In this document: piece after piece, positions 1 to 7,624 of the stretch
How positions within the stretch are numbered: the first letter of the stretch is position 1
Layout of the letters: every line of letters starts with the position of its first letter
Source of the DNA: Anammoximicrobium sp032229885
GTDB lineage: Bacteria; Planctomycetota; Planctomycetia; Pirellulales; Pirellulaceae
DNA: 28,615 nucleotides
Direction: 5' to 3'
NCBI GenBank assembly: GCA_032229885.1
Contig: JAVYAJ010000300.1
Location: 1-28,615 of the forward strand
Notes under the pieces: model-generated
Databases searched by the model: none
Seen by the model: the letters and a program-made list of their open reading frames with translations, nothing else
What the model was told of the DNA's origin: nothing
Position numbers and translations under genes: made by a program

Positions 1-10
1 CGTTTTGGAA

Positions 11-35
11 ACGCAGAGACGCTGAGGACGCTGAG
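11..35. repeat. Short-period dispersed-type repeat fragment
   Basis: Three imperfect units beginning ACGC (ACGCAGAG, ACGCTGAGG, ACGCTGAG) lie in tandem at the left edge. Short-period, GAG-rich tracts of this kind are found scattered between genes in many environmental bacterial genomes. No coding role is visible. Confidence 0.5.
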
Positions 36-126
36 ATTTCGGCGCCCCGTCGTAGCCGGGAGAGACGTGACAGGCGAATCACGGCGGATGGACACGGCTA
101 GCGGGGATGAAGAAACCGGTCAGACG

Positions 127-155
127 CGATGTCTTTATTCGTGTGATTCATGGTC
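127..155. repeat. Dispersed repeat, family A (half element)
   Basis: The stretch contains CGATGTCTT followed by TTATTCGTGTGATTCATGG. It closely matches the right arm of the element at 4297-4388, which has CGATGTCTT, then TTATTCGCGTG and GATTCGTGG. A third relative in opposite orientation is at 12391-12412. Repeats with ACGAAT-type steps are common intergenic elements in planctomycetes and other environmental bacteria; their function is unknown. Confidence 0.6.
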
Positions 156-535
156 CCCCTCGATATTTCTCGGCCCTTGTTTGGTTGCGGCTGCGGGCCG
201 CGCTAGGATCAGCATGATGTGAGCAACATGCTGGTCATCGATTACCCAGGTCTTTCGTCTAGGGGCGTTTGGGCGTCGTCGGCGCCGGCCGGCAACGGCG
301 GGCGATTCGTCAACCCGGGGCGCAGGCCGGCGGTCCGTGTGCGCGGTCTCCGCCGCCCAACGCCGGCGACCTGTCCGTCCAGCCCCTAGCGCTGGCGAAT
401 GGATCAAGGGGCGGTTCGAGCAACTCCTGCACAGTCTCGCTGTTTAGGCAGCAGTTTTTGCAACGTTGGCGTGAACTTGCCAGATCGCCAGAGATTGCCT
501 CCGACCAAGGCCCAAGCCGAGAATCCCACCGTACC
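156..535. other. Non-coding stretch, nothing recognised
   Basis: The region is GC-rich with short overlapping open frames on both strands. None has a ribosome-binding site, a recognisable domain or consistent codon use. It lies downstream of parB and holds no clear terminator or RNA gene. Confidence 0.4.
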
Positions 536-626
536 GACCACTGCCCACCGCCCACTGCCCACCGCCCACTGCCCACTGACCACTGACCACTGACCACTGA
601 CCACCGCCCACTGCCCACTGACCACT
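536..626. repeat. Heptanucleotide tandem array (13 units)
   Basis: There are thirteen uninterrupted 7-bp units of consensus G(A/C)CCAC(T/C): mainly GACCACT, GCCCACT and GCCCACC, plus one GACCACC. The array ends 6 bp before the parB stop codon on the opposite strand. Translated on either strand it gives only low-complexity peptides, so I read it as non-coding. The unit types are partly interspersed in pairs, which suggests expansion by slippage or unequal exchange. Length may vary between strains. Confidence 0.9.
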
Positions 627-632
627 GACGCA

Positions 633-1718
633 TCATCCCACCCGCCGTTGTTCTGCGCTCGCGCAATCGGTCAGGTGATCGAAGATCCGCTCGAACTCGT
701 CGTGATTGGCGAACGCAATCACGATCTTGCCGCGCCCGCGGGCGGTCTGTTGGATGGCTACTTTGGCGCCGATTGAAGTTCGCAACTGTTGTTCGAGGGC
801 GGCGAGTTGGTCACTTCGCGAGCGAGGTTTCGACGACCGCGTCTTTCCGTCGGCGATGGGTATCGTGAAGCCATCTTCCTCGCGAACTCGAGCCTGGACC
901 TCGGCCTCGACCGCACGGACGCTCAACGCCTCGAGGCGAATCCGACTGCACAGTTCGATCTGCTCGGCTTCTTCGCCCAGCGGCAGCAGGGCCCGGGCGT
1001 GTCCGGCCGAGATCTCGCCCTTGCGGACGGCATCCAGGACGGGCTCGGGCAACTCCAACAACCGCATCAGATTGGCGATCGTAGAACGGTCGATCTTCAG
1101 ACGCCGCGCGAGGTCTTCCTGCGAACAGGCATGTTCTTCCAGATAGCGTTTGAAGGACAGCGCCTTTTCGATCGGATTGAGATCCTTGCGGTGCAAGTTC
1201 TCGACGATCGCCAGTTCGGCCACCAATCGATCGTCCGCATCGCGGACCTGAGCCGGGATTTCCGTCCAGCCGGCCTCGATCGCGGCACGCAGGCGCCGCT
1301 CGCCCGCGACCAACTGGTATCGCGATCCCACGCGGCGAACCACGACTGGCTGCAGCAGGTCGTGCTCCTTCAGGCTTTCGGCCAGCGACGCGATCTCCGC
1401 CGCGCTAAAGTCGCGTCGGGGCTGGAATGGGTTGCCGTCGATTTCGTCCACGCGCAGCTTGACCACCGGCGACTTGCCGCCCAGAGCCGCGTCACGCGCG
1501 CGTCCGCCGCGCGCCTCGTCGCCAGCCGGATCGTCGGGCGACGCCTCGTCCGCCACCGGTCGGTCGAAGAGCGTGGCACCGAGATCCGACGCGCCGCCGT
1601 CCAGCGGGCTGTCGGCGGTCGAGCGTGGCCCGATCGACGCCGTGGTCGGTTCCGCTTCGTCCAACGGCGTTCCCAACAACGCCGCCAATCCTCTACCTAG
1701 TCGACGATCCTTGCTCAT
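633..1718 (-). CDS. parB: Chromosome-partition protein ParB (CTPase/DNA clamp)
   Basis: ParB/Spo0J loads on parS sites as a CTP-dependent sliding clamp and works with ParA to segregate replication origins. The 361-residue product starts with the ParA-stimulating LGRGLAALLG motif (residues 7-16). A disordered acidic linker (about 20-82) follows, then the ParB N-terminal CTP-binding domain with GERRLRA (139-145) and ENLHRKDLNPIEKA (173-186). Next are a helix-turn-helix near 199-220 and a C-terminal dimerisation region. The ATG at 1718 is chosen over an upstream in-frame start because GGAGG sits 9 nt before it. The start lies inside parA with a 26-nt overlap, indicating translational coupling. 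The linker is long for the family. Identity is secure. Confidence 0.96.
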   Translation of the reverse strand: MSKDRRLGRGLAALLGTPLDEAEPTTASIGPRSTADSPLDGGASDLGATLFDRPVADEASPDDPAGDEARGGRARDAALGGKSPVVKLRVDEIDGNPFQPRRDFSAAEIASLAESLKEHDLLQPVVVRRVGSRYQLVAGERRLRAAIEAGWTEIPAQVRDADDRLVAELAIVENLHRKDLNPIEKALSFKRYLEEHACSQEDLARRLKIDRSTIANLMRLLELPEPVLDAVRKGEISAGHARALLPLGEEAEQIELCSRIRLEALSVRAVEAEVQARVREEDGFTIPIADGKTRSSKPRSRSDQLAALEQQLRTSIGAKVAIQQTARGRGKIVIAFANHDEFERIFDHLTDCASAEQRRVG

Positions 1719-2457
1719 GGTCCAATACCTCCATGCACAGTTCGATGTAGGCTCGCGTTCCGGGCGACCGAGGCGCATAGTCCAGGACCGCTAGGCCATG
1801 GCTGGGCGCCTCGGACACCGCCACATCCCGAGGGATAACCGTATCGAAGACGATATCGCCAAAAAAATCCCGCACCTCGGCTTCGACCTCGTAGGTCAGT
1901 TCCAGCCGAGGGTCGAACATCGTCAGCAGAATCCCGCCGAACTCCAGACGCCCCGGCTGCTTGTCCATCACCCGCTTGATGACCTGGATCATCTGCGTCA
2001 GCCCCTCCATCGCAAAGTACTCGCATTGGATGGGCATCAGCACTTCGGTCGAAGCAGCCAGCGCGGCCTGCGTCAGATCGCCCAGCGAAGGTGGACAGTC
2101 GATCAACGTGAAATCATACGCATTCGTGTTGACCGCCAGGTGGCGTCCCAGCGTCTGGGCCGTTCGCCGATTGTCCTTGGACAGAGCCTCGACGTCGCGA
2201 AAACTGCGGCTGCCGGGCAGCAGTTCTAGTCCCGGAATGTCCGTCTCGCAGACCGCGTCGTGCAGTGGCTGGTCGAGCACCAGCGCATGGCGTTCCGTCG
2301 GCTGGCGGTTCAGCCCGCTCGTGGCGTTGCACTGGGGGTCCAGGTCGACCAGCAGGGTCCGCCCTCCGGACTTGGCCAATGCCACAGCCAGATTCACGGC
2401 GGTGGTCGTCTTGCCCACCCCGCCCTTCTGATTCGCGACACACAAGATTCGCCCCAA
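1693..2457 (-). CDS. parA: Chromosome-partition ATPase ParA (Soj type)
   Basis: This is a MinD/ParA-family ATPase that binds DNA non-specifically when ATP-bound and is released by ParB. The 254-residue product has the deviant Walker A motif KGGVGKTT (11-18), DLDPQ (38-42) and the Walker B-like DCPPS (120-124). It lacks an N-terminal helix-turn-helix, as expected of the chromosomal Soj type rather than plasmid ParA. The start is a TTG at 2457; GGGAGG at 2466-2471 lies 8 nt upstream and no better start exists. It is the first gene of a parA-parB operon with parS-like sites directly upstream. The neighbouring gene is a DUF1015 protein rather than the frequent rsmG/gidB. Confidence 0.96.
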   Translation of the reverse strand: MGRILCVANQKGGVGKTTTAVNLAVALAKSGGRTLLVDLDPQCNATSGLNRQPTERHALVLDQPLHDAVCETDIPGLELLPGSRSFRDVEALSKDNRRTAQTLGRHLAVNTNAYDFTLIDCPPSLGDLTQAALAASTEVLMPIQCEYFAMEGLTQMIQVIKRVMDKQPGRLEFGGILLTMFDPRLELTYEVEAEVRDFFGDIVFDTVIPRDVAVSEAPSHGLAVLDYAPRSPGTRAYIELCMEVLDHEQGSSTR

Positions 2458-2574
2458 CGGCTCGTCCTCCCTGACGAGTGCGGGCGTCGAGCTTCGGGAT
2501 CGATCGACCCAGCTCGACCGCGCGGCGCGGATTGTACTCGATTCGCCGCACAGTCGGGAATGTCAGTTCCGGCT

Positions 2575-2590
2575 CGTTCCACGTGAAACG
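2575..2590. promoter_or_regulatory. parS-like site 1
   Basis: CGTTCCACGTGAAACG matches the conserved bacterial parS palindrome TGTTTCACGTGAAACA at 13 of 16 positions, including the CACGTG core. It lies 118 bp upstream of the parA start. Confidence 0.85.
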
Positions 2591-2606
2591 AACGCTCTCG
2601 TTTGCG

Positions 2607-2622
2607 TGTTTCACGTGACACG
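2607..2622. promoter_or_regulatory. parS-like site 2
   Basis: TGTTTCACGTGACACG matches the parS palindrome at 14 of 16 positions, with an intact left half and CACGTG core. It starts 32 bp from site 1, about three helical turns. Confidence 0.88.
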
Positions 2623-2657
2623 CGCAGCTCTTCCAACTCATCAGAATTGCGCAGTCA

Positions 2658-2673
2658 TGTTCTACGTGAAACA
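2658..2673. promoter_or_regulatory. parS-like site 3
   Basis: TGTTCTACGTGAAACA matches parS at 14 of 16 positions. The right half is perfect and the core is TACGTG. It starts 51 bp from site 2. Confidence 0.82.
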
Positions 2674-2925
2674 CGGCGCGCAAGGACGCCGTTGGCCGAC
2701 CGCTGGCCTTCACAGGGCTTTGGCGGTTTCGGCCACGACGGAGTGTGGCCCTCCAGACGCGGCGGCAGCAATCGAGTTGGACAGGGCGATGGGGGAGCCA
2801 GGGCGCCCCGTTGTCCAGGCTCGACGGAATGTAGCCGCCGGGTTTCGGAGCGAAGCGTCGTCGTAGCTTGCGGTTGGCGAGGCGCCCGGCCGTCCGAGCT
2901 TCGAACGCCATTTCAGGCCCGGCTC
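2674..2925. other. Non-coding spacer between parS cluster and DUF1015 gene
   Basis: The spacer is GC-rich. I see no gene, no DnaA-box cluster (TTATCCACA-like) and no AT-rich unwinding element here, so there is no direct evidence for a replication origin within it. Confidence 0.4.
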
Positions 2926-4242
2926 TCAGCTCAACGGATTGATCACGAGCCCGCTGAGCAGCTTGGGATAGAAATACGTGCTCTTGGCGGGCATGCGTTC
3001 GTGGTTCTCGCTGATCTTGCGAACGTGTTCGACCGTGGCCGGCATCACCAGCGCCGCCAGCGGGAATGGCTGGCCGGGTTCGTCGCCGCGCTCCAGAAAC
3101 CCGCGCAGTTCGCCGACCAAATGCACGTACTCGGCCTTCGGCAATTGCCGCGCGTCGAGCAGGGTCTCGATCACCAGTCGATGCAGGATACTGACGCTCA
3201 GTTGTCGCCAGTCCGGGCCGTGGTCCGCGGCCACTTCGGCCATACGAGCCTGTCCGGCGGGCGTGATCCGGGCCAGCACCCATTGCTGATCGGCGGCCGT
3301 ATAGAGTCCGAGGCATCCTTGGTCGCCCTCGAGTTCGATGTTCTCCCAGACGTCGGCGGCCGATTCGGGCCCCTGTCCGGCGAGCGCCGTCTCGAACGAA
3401 TCGCCCAGGCGCGTGATCAACTGCTCGGAACTCATCGCCGGCAGGCCGCGGAACAGGCGATGCGTAGGCAGGACGACCATGCCTGGATCGTTCATGCTGA
3501 CGCACATGCCCAGCACAAAGTTCGCCGGATGGTCGACGGGCAGCGTCTGGGTCGAAGCCAGATGATCGCGATAGTTGCACGCCGTCTCGTATCGATGATG
3601 CCCATCCGCGATGAACATCGGCTGGGGCCCCAACGCGGCGGTGACTTCGGCGATCGTCTTCACGTCCGTGACCGGCCACATGCGATGCAACACGCCGAGG
3701 TGATCGGTGGCCTCGAGCGGCGTCGCGTCCGAAATGGCGCTTTCCAAAATCTCCTGCGCCGCGTTGTCTTCGTCGGGGTACAGCCCGAAGACCTGGCTGA
3801 GATTGGCGCGACACGCCACGGTCAGCTTGAACCGATCGGCCTTCGCCGAGGCGTGTGTCTCTTCGTGAGGGTAGATGCGACCTTCGCCGAAACGTTCGAG
3901 TCGGATCCGGGCCATAAAGCCGCGTCGCACCAACCGCCGATCGTCGTAGTTGAAAATCTGGTGATAGACGTACAGCGCGGGGTCTGGGTCGAGCTGCAGA
4001 ATGCCTTCGCTGCGCCATTGACGCAGCAGGCCGGCGGCGCGCGTATATCGGTTGCGGGAATCGTCGTCGCCCGGCTCGTCGCGGTTCAAGATCAGACGAA
4101 TGACGTTCGCCGGATGCTGCGCGTACAACTGGTCCTGCAGAGCGGGATTGATCACGTCGTAGGGCGGAGCGATCACGTCGCTCAGCGCGCCGACGCGGCT
4201 GGCCGCATAACGCAGCGCGCGAAAGGCTTGAATTTCTGGCAT
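2926..4242 (-). CDS. DUF1015 family protein
   Basis: The 438-residue protein has the typical family start MPEIQAFRALRY. It carries APPYDV near residue 25, the block YPHEETHASAKADR, and the hallmark IADGHHRYETA in the middle. Length and motif order fit full-length DUF1015 (PF06245) members. The biochemical function of the family is not established. No signal peptide or membrane helix is present, so it is probably cytoplasmic. The ATG at 4242 has only a weak Shine-Dalgarno sequence but matches the usual family N-terminus. The 211-bp region between it and ahcY upstream is filled largely by a dispersed inverted repeat. Confidence 0.93.
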   Translation of the reverse strand: MPEIQAFRALRYAASRVGALSDVIAPPYDVINPALQDQLYAQHPANVIRLILNRDEPGDDDSRNRYTRAAGLLRQWRSEGILQLDPDPALYVYHQIFNYDDRRLVRRGFMARIRLERFGEGRIYPHEETHASAKADRFKLTVACRANLSQVFGLYPDEDNAAQEILESAISDATPLEATDHLGVLHRMWPVTDVKTIAEVTAALGPQPMFIADGHHRYETACNYRDHLASTQTLPVDHPANFVLGMCVSMNDPGMVVLPTHRLFRGLPAMSSEQLITRLGDSFETALAGQGPESAADVWENIELEGDQGCLGLYTAADQQWVLARITPAGQARMAEVAADHGPDWRQLSVSILHRLVIETLLDARQLPKAEYVHLVGELRGFLERGDEPGQPFPLAALVMPATVEHVRKISENHERMPAKSTYFYPKLLSGLVINPLS

Positions 4243-4296
4243 GGGGGTTCTCGGTCGCGACTTAGAATCTCAGTTCGTGTGGTCCGCGCGTGTTGG

Positions 4297-4388
4297 AACC
4301 ACGGATAGACATGGATAACCACGGACGGCGAAAACCGCGAGGTACGATGTCTTCGCTTATTCGCGTGTTTCGTCTGATTCGTGGTTTT
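4297..4388. repeat. Dispersed repeat, family A, complete inverted element
   Basis: The left arm begins AACCACGGATAGACATGG and the right arm ends CGTCTGATTCGTGGTTTT. The outer ends AACCACG and CGTGGTT are perfect complements, so the element can form a long imperfect hairpin. The inner sequence near 4345-4370 (CGATGTCTT, TTATTCGCGTG) recurs at 127-155. It sits between the DUF1015 start and the ahcY stop. Confidence 0.7.
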
Positions 4389-4453
4389 AAGCGTTTTCGG
4401 AGTCTTGCGGGCTGGCGATGGTGGCGGCTCCGGCCTGTCGCCTTGACGCAGGA

Positions 4454-5869
4454 CTAATAGCGATAGTGTTCCGGCTTGAACGGGCCGTCGGCGGACAGCC
4501 CGAGATACTGTGCCTGTTGGGGGCTCAACCGCGTCAGCTTGGCGCCCAGATGTTCCAGGTGCAGCCGGGCAACCTCTTCGTCCAGTCGCTTGTCCAAGCG
4601 ATACACGCCGATCTCGTGGTCGTTCGTCCACAGGTCGATCTGGGCCAGCGTCTGGTTGGTGAAGCTGTTGGACATGACAAAGCTGGGATGGCCCGTGGCG
4701 CAGCCGAGGTTGACCAGGCGGCCTTCGGCCAGGATGTAGATCGTGTGGCCGTCGGGAAAGGTGAACGCGTCGACGTCGGCCTTGATCCGCGTGCGGCGGA
4801 CGCCCGGATAGGCCAGCAACGCGTCCATCTGGATCTCGTTGTCAAAGTGGCCGATGTTGCACACGATCGCTTGATCCTTCATCCGCGCCATGTGCTCGAC
4901 CGTGATCACGTCGCAGCTTCCCGTGGCCGTGACATAGACGTCCGCGTAGGGCAGCGCGTCTTCGATGGTCGTGACTTTGTAGCCCGCCATCAGCGCTTGC
5001 AGCGCGCAGATCGGGTCGATCTCCGACACCCACACGCGAGCCCGTTGGCCCGCCAGCGATTCGGCCGAGCCTTTGCCGACATCGCCATAGCCGCAGATCA
5101 TCACGACCTTGCCGGCGAGCATCACGTCCATCGCCCGGTTCAGCCCGTCGACCAGCGAGTGGCGACAACCATAGATATTGTCGAACTTGGATTTGGTCAC
5201 CGAGTCGTTGACGTTGATGGCTGGGCCCAGCAACTCGCCGCGCTCCAGCATCTGGTACAGGCGGCGCACGCCGGTGGTCGTCTCTTCGGACACGCCTTTC
5301 CACTGGGCGACCAGGCGGTGGAAAAAGCTGGGGTCCTCGGCCAAGCTTTGACGCACGACCCGGTTGACGATCGCCAGCTCTTTGTTGTCCGTCGGCTCGT
5401 CCAGCAGGGACGGGTTCTCCTCGGCGTAATAACCGCGGTGCACCAACAGCGTCGCGTCGCCCCCGTCATCGACAATCAGGTGCGGACCGCTGCCGTCCGG
5501 CCAGGTCAGCGCCTCTTTCGTGAACTCCCAGTACTCGTCCAGCGTTTCGCCTTTGAACGCGAACACCGGCGTTCCGGCCGCCGCGATCGCGGCCGCGGCT
5601 TGATCCTGCGTCGAGAAGATATTGCACGAGGCCCAGCGGACGTCGGCCCCAAGTTCGCGCAGCGTCTCGATCAGCACCGCGGTCTGGATCGTCATGTGCA
5701 GCGAACCCATGATTCGGGCGCCGGCGAGCGGCTGGTCGGGACCGTACTTTTTGCGGGTCGCCATCAGGCCGGGCATCTCGTGCTCGGCCATCGCGATCTC
5801 ACGACGGCCCATTTCGGCTAACGCGATGTCTTTGACGACGTGCTTGCGTCTCTGAGCTACAGCAACCAT
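4454..5869 (-). CDS. ahcY: S-adenosylhomocysteinase (SAH hydrolase)
   Basis: The enzyme splits S-adenosylhomocysteine to adenosine and homocysteine, closing the methyl cycle in the cytoplasm with tightly bound NAD. The 471-residue product shows SLHMT with the substrate-site His58, VDDGGDAT (133-140), EETTTGV (195-201), NVNDSVTKSKFDN with Lys226 and Asp230, the NAD fold CGYGDVGKG (259-267) and the C-terminal KPEHYRY. A roughly 40-residue insertion around 146-190 is of the kind found in many bacterial and plant enzymes. The ATG at 5869 is preceded by AGGAAG at 6 nt; the open frame extends further upstream without family similarity. A candidate promoter about 200 bp upstream implies a long leader. 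Confidence 0.97.
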   Translation of the reverse strand: MVAVAQRRKHVVKDIALAEMGRREIAMAEHEMPGLMATRKKYGPDQPLAGARIMGSLHMTIQTAVLIETLRELGADVRWASCNIFSTQDQAAAAIAAAGTPVFAFKGETLDEYWEFTKEALTWPDGSGPHLIVDDGGDATLLVHRGYYAEENPSLLDEPTDNKELAIVNRVVRQSLAEDPSFFHRLVAQWKGVSEETTTGVRRLYQMLERGELLGPAINVNDSVTKSKFDNIYGCRHSLVDGLNRAMDVMLAGKVVMICGYGDVGKGSAESLAGQRARVWVSEIDPICALQALMAGYKVTTIEDALPYADVYVTATGSCDVITVEHMARMKDQAIVCNIGHFDNEIQMDALLAYPGVRRTRIKADVDAFTFPDGHTIYILAEGRLVNLGCATGHPSFVMSNSFTNQTLAQIDLWTNDHEIGVYRLDKRLDEEVARLHLEHLGAKLTRLSPQQAQYLGLSADGPFKPEHYRY

Positions 5870-6081
5870 CTGACACTTCCTAACGCGGCTGTGGGCCAAA
5901 AACCGAATCCACGAATCCCGCCGAACGCGCCGTTCGACGCGGCGCGCCGTGGGACGCGTGCGCGCCGTAAAACACGGCTTGCCGACCGAGACTCGGATGT
6001 GATCCAGAACATCAAACCACCGACGAACCAACGGCCGCGGCTAGCGATGGCCAACCTGAATCGCGCGGTGGACGAGTCGCA

Positions 6082-6110
6082 ATCATACCCGCCGCCCAAG
6101 CGGTGAACAA
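6082..6110 (-). promoter_or_regulatory. Candidate promoter of ahcY
   Basis: On the minus strand TTGTTC is followed after 17 nt by TATGAT. The -10 matches 5 of 6 positions and the -35 matches 3 of 6. It would give a leader of roughly 205 nt for ahcY. I could not recognise a known SAM or SAH riboswitch in that leader. Confidence 0.35.
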
Positions 6111-6253
6111 CGGCCAGACCCCTAAAAAGTATGGTGACGCGCCGATCCGGCGCATCTATGTCCGCGGCGCAATCGTAGACACGGCATCCTACCGCGGACT
6201 GTACGAGCCGCGCCGGTGTGTGCGAGGAGGCAATGGGTTGGATACGCGGCAGG

Positions 6254-6273
6254 GCGCCGCGTCCACGCGGCGC
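6254..6273. terminator. GC-rich hairpin downstream of trpF
   Basis: GCGCCGCGT and ACGCGGCGC form a perfect 9-bp stem with a 2-nt centre, 31 bp past the trpF stop. No T-run follows, so it is at best a terminator-like structure or a simple palindrome. Confidence 0.3.
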
Positions 6274-6304
6274 TGTGGCCTGAAGGCGGATTTCGCCCAG
6301 CTTG

Positions 6305-6973
6305 TCACCGGCGAGGCAGTCGGCTGAACGCCTCGCGCGCGTTGGATACAAATTGGCGGATCTGCTCGGCGTCTTTACGCCCGGGGCTCGATTCCACGCC
6401 GCTGGCCGTATCGACCGCTGCCGGGCGGACGGCCGCGATCGCCGCCGCGATGTTGGCCGGGCCAAGCCCGCCGGCCAGGATCACGGGGACTTCACCGAGC
6501 GTCCGCGACAGGTCGCGCGCCAGGTTCCAGTCGCTGAGCTGGCCGGTGCCGCCATACGCGCCGGGCAGGGCGGCGTCGATCAAGACGGCGGCCGGCCGAG
6601 ATCCCAACGCGTCGCAACGGCCGAGGAATTGTTGGACGAGGCCCGCATCGTGCCTACGGCAGCGAAAGGCTTTGATCACCGCGCGTCCGCTCAGGCTGGC
6701 AAGCATCTCCGAGGTCTCGTCGCCGTGCAGTTGTATCACGTCGAGACTTGCCAGATCGCACGCCCTGCGAATCTCGTCGCGGGAGGCGTTGACGAAGACC
6801 CCCACCTTTACGATCGCCGCGGGCAGTTCGGCGGCGATGTCCCGGGCCGTGTCCAACGAGATGAATCGAGGGCTGGATGGGCAGAAATTCAGCCCGACCG
6901 CATCGCTGCCGGCGGCGCAACAGGCCACCGCGTCGGCGACGCTCGTAACGCCGCAAATCTTGATCTGAAACAC
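6305..6973 (-). CDS. trpF: Phosphoribosylanthranilate isomerase
   Basis: The enzyme performs the Amadori rearrangement of N-(5'-phosphoribosyl)anthranilate in tryptophan synthesis. The 222-residue TIM barrel has the catalytic Cys7 in KICGV, QLHGDE (81-86), the catalytic Asp133 in LIDA, and the phosphate-binding LAGGL block near the C-terminus. The GTG at 6973 is chosen because the family begins directly with the KICG strand and GGAG lies 7 nt upstream; the longer open frame has no family similarity. It stands alone here, without other trp genes, as is common for dispersed trp genes. It is divergent from the lipoprotein gene. Confidence 0.95.
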   Translation of the reverse strand: MFQIKICGVTSVADAVACCAAGSDAVGLNFCPSSPRFISLDTARDIAAELPAAIVKVGVFVNASRDEIRRACDLASLDVIQLHGDETSEMLASLSGRAVIKAFRCRRHDAGLVQQFLGRCDALGSRPAAVLIDAALPGAYGGTGQLSDWNLARDLSRTLGEVPVILAGGLGPANIAAAIAAVRPAAVDTASGVESSPGRKDAEQIRQFVSNAREAFSRLPRR

Positions 6974-7178
6974 GCTTGAACTCCGGTCCGGTGGCAACGA
7001 TTTGTTGGATTCTTCGAGTTGTGCCGCCGATGTTATTTTTGATGACGTACCCGTCGCACGGCTCGGGCTGGAATCTCGCAAGACGGACTCCGGCCCGCCT
7101 GGGCCGCGCGGGGTTTGACGTCCGGCCACCGTTACCCGCGCACAGGATAGCGACCCAGCTTTACAGGAATTCGCCTTT

Positions 7179-7472
7179 ATGCAACGCACATTCTTGATTA
7201 TTGCGGCGACGCTCCTGGTGTCCGCCGCTTCGGGCTGTCTTCATCGAAACATCCAGCCGACGGATGGCCAACACGCTTGCAACGGCGCTTGCGGCGGCCT
7301 GCTCGGCGGGCTGGTCGCCAGCCCGAACGCGCAGGCGATGCACGCCCGCCACGCCGCGGCGCAGGACGTCGGTCCCGCGGGGCCGCCGACGGCCGCTTAC
7401 GGCTACCCGTACTATACGCTGCGCGGTCCGCGAGATTTTCTGGCCAGCGACCCGCCCAGCATCGGAAACTGA
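7179..7472 (+). CDS. Small putative lipoprotein
   Basis: The 97-residue protein has a short hydrophobic signal sequence and a lipobox ASGC, with the lipidated Cys at residue 20. It should therefore be lipid-anchored to a membrane facing outward. The mature part has a Gly/Cys cluster (CNGACGGLLGG), an Ala/His-rich middle and a C-terminal block with YGYPYYTLRGPRDFL and DPPSIG. The terminal block looks conserved in small planctomycete lipoproteins, from memory. No enzymatic motif is visible. The ATG at 7179 has AGGA about 11 nt upstream. Function unknown. Confidence 0.8.
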   Translation: MQRTFLIIAATLLVSAASGCLHRNIQPTDGQHACNGACGGLLGGLVASPNAQAMHARHAAAQDVGPAGPPTAAYGYPYYTLRGPRDFLASDPPSIGN

Positions 7473-7563
7473 CCTCGCCCACTGACCCCGCCCATTGGCG
7501 GCGACACTCGGTCGGCCGCCCGAGCGCCGCGGACCGTTTCTCGTCCCGCGTTCGGTCCGGGCC

Positions 7564-7593
7564 TTGACATCCTCCGCCGATCCTCCATCATAC
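7564..7593 (+). promoter_or_regulatory. Candidate promoter of ribE
   Basis: A perfect TTGACA at 7564-7569 is followed about 18-19 nt later by a poor -10 (TCATAC/CATACG), some 30 bp before the ribE start codon. The strong -35 makes it plausible; the weak -10 keeps confidence low. Confidence 0.3.
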
Positions 7594-7624
7594 GAAGCGC
7601 CACGCCATCCTGGGAGGACTTCGT

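Noticed and set aside
536..626. Possible CRISPR array
   Set aside because: Units are 7 bp with no spacers and no cas genes are nearby; it is a simple tandem repeat.
2674..2925. Replication origin next to parAB
   Set aside because: No DnaA-box cluster or AT-rich element is visible; proximity is suggested only by the parS sites.
2114..4018. Long open frame on the minus strand across parA and the DUF1015 gene
   Set aside because: It is out of frame with both well-identified genes, Arg/Pro/Gly-rich, and without domain similarity: a GC-driven shadow.
2602..4308. Long plus-strand frame opposite DUF1015
   Set aside because: It is antisense to a conserved family protein with full motif order, and its own sequence has no recognisable features.
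5922..5936. LexA-like box CGAACG-CGC-CGTTCG
   Set aside because: The spacing is 5 nt between CGAAC and GTTCG rather than 4, and it lies in the leader of ahcY, not an SOS gene.
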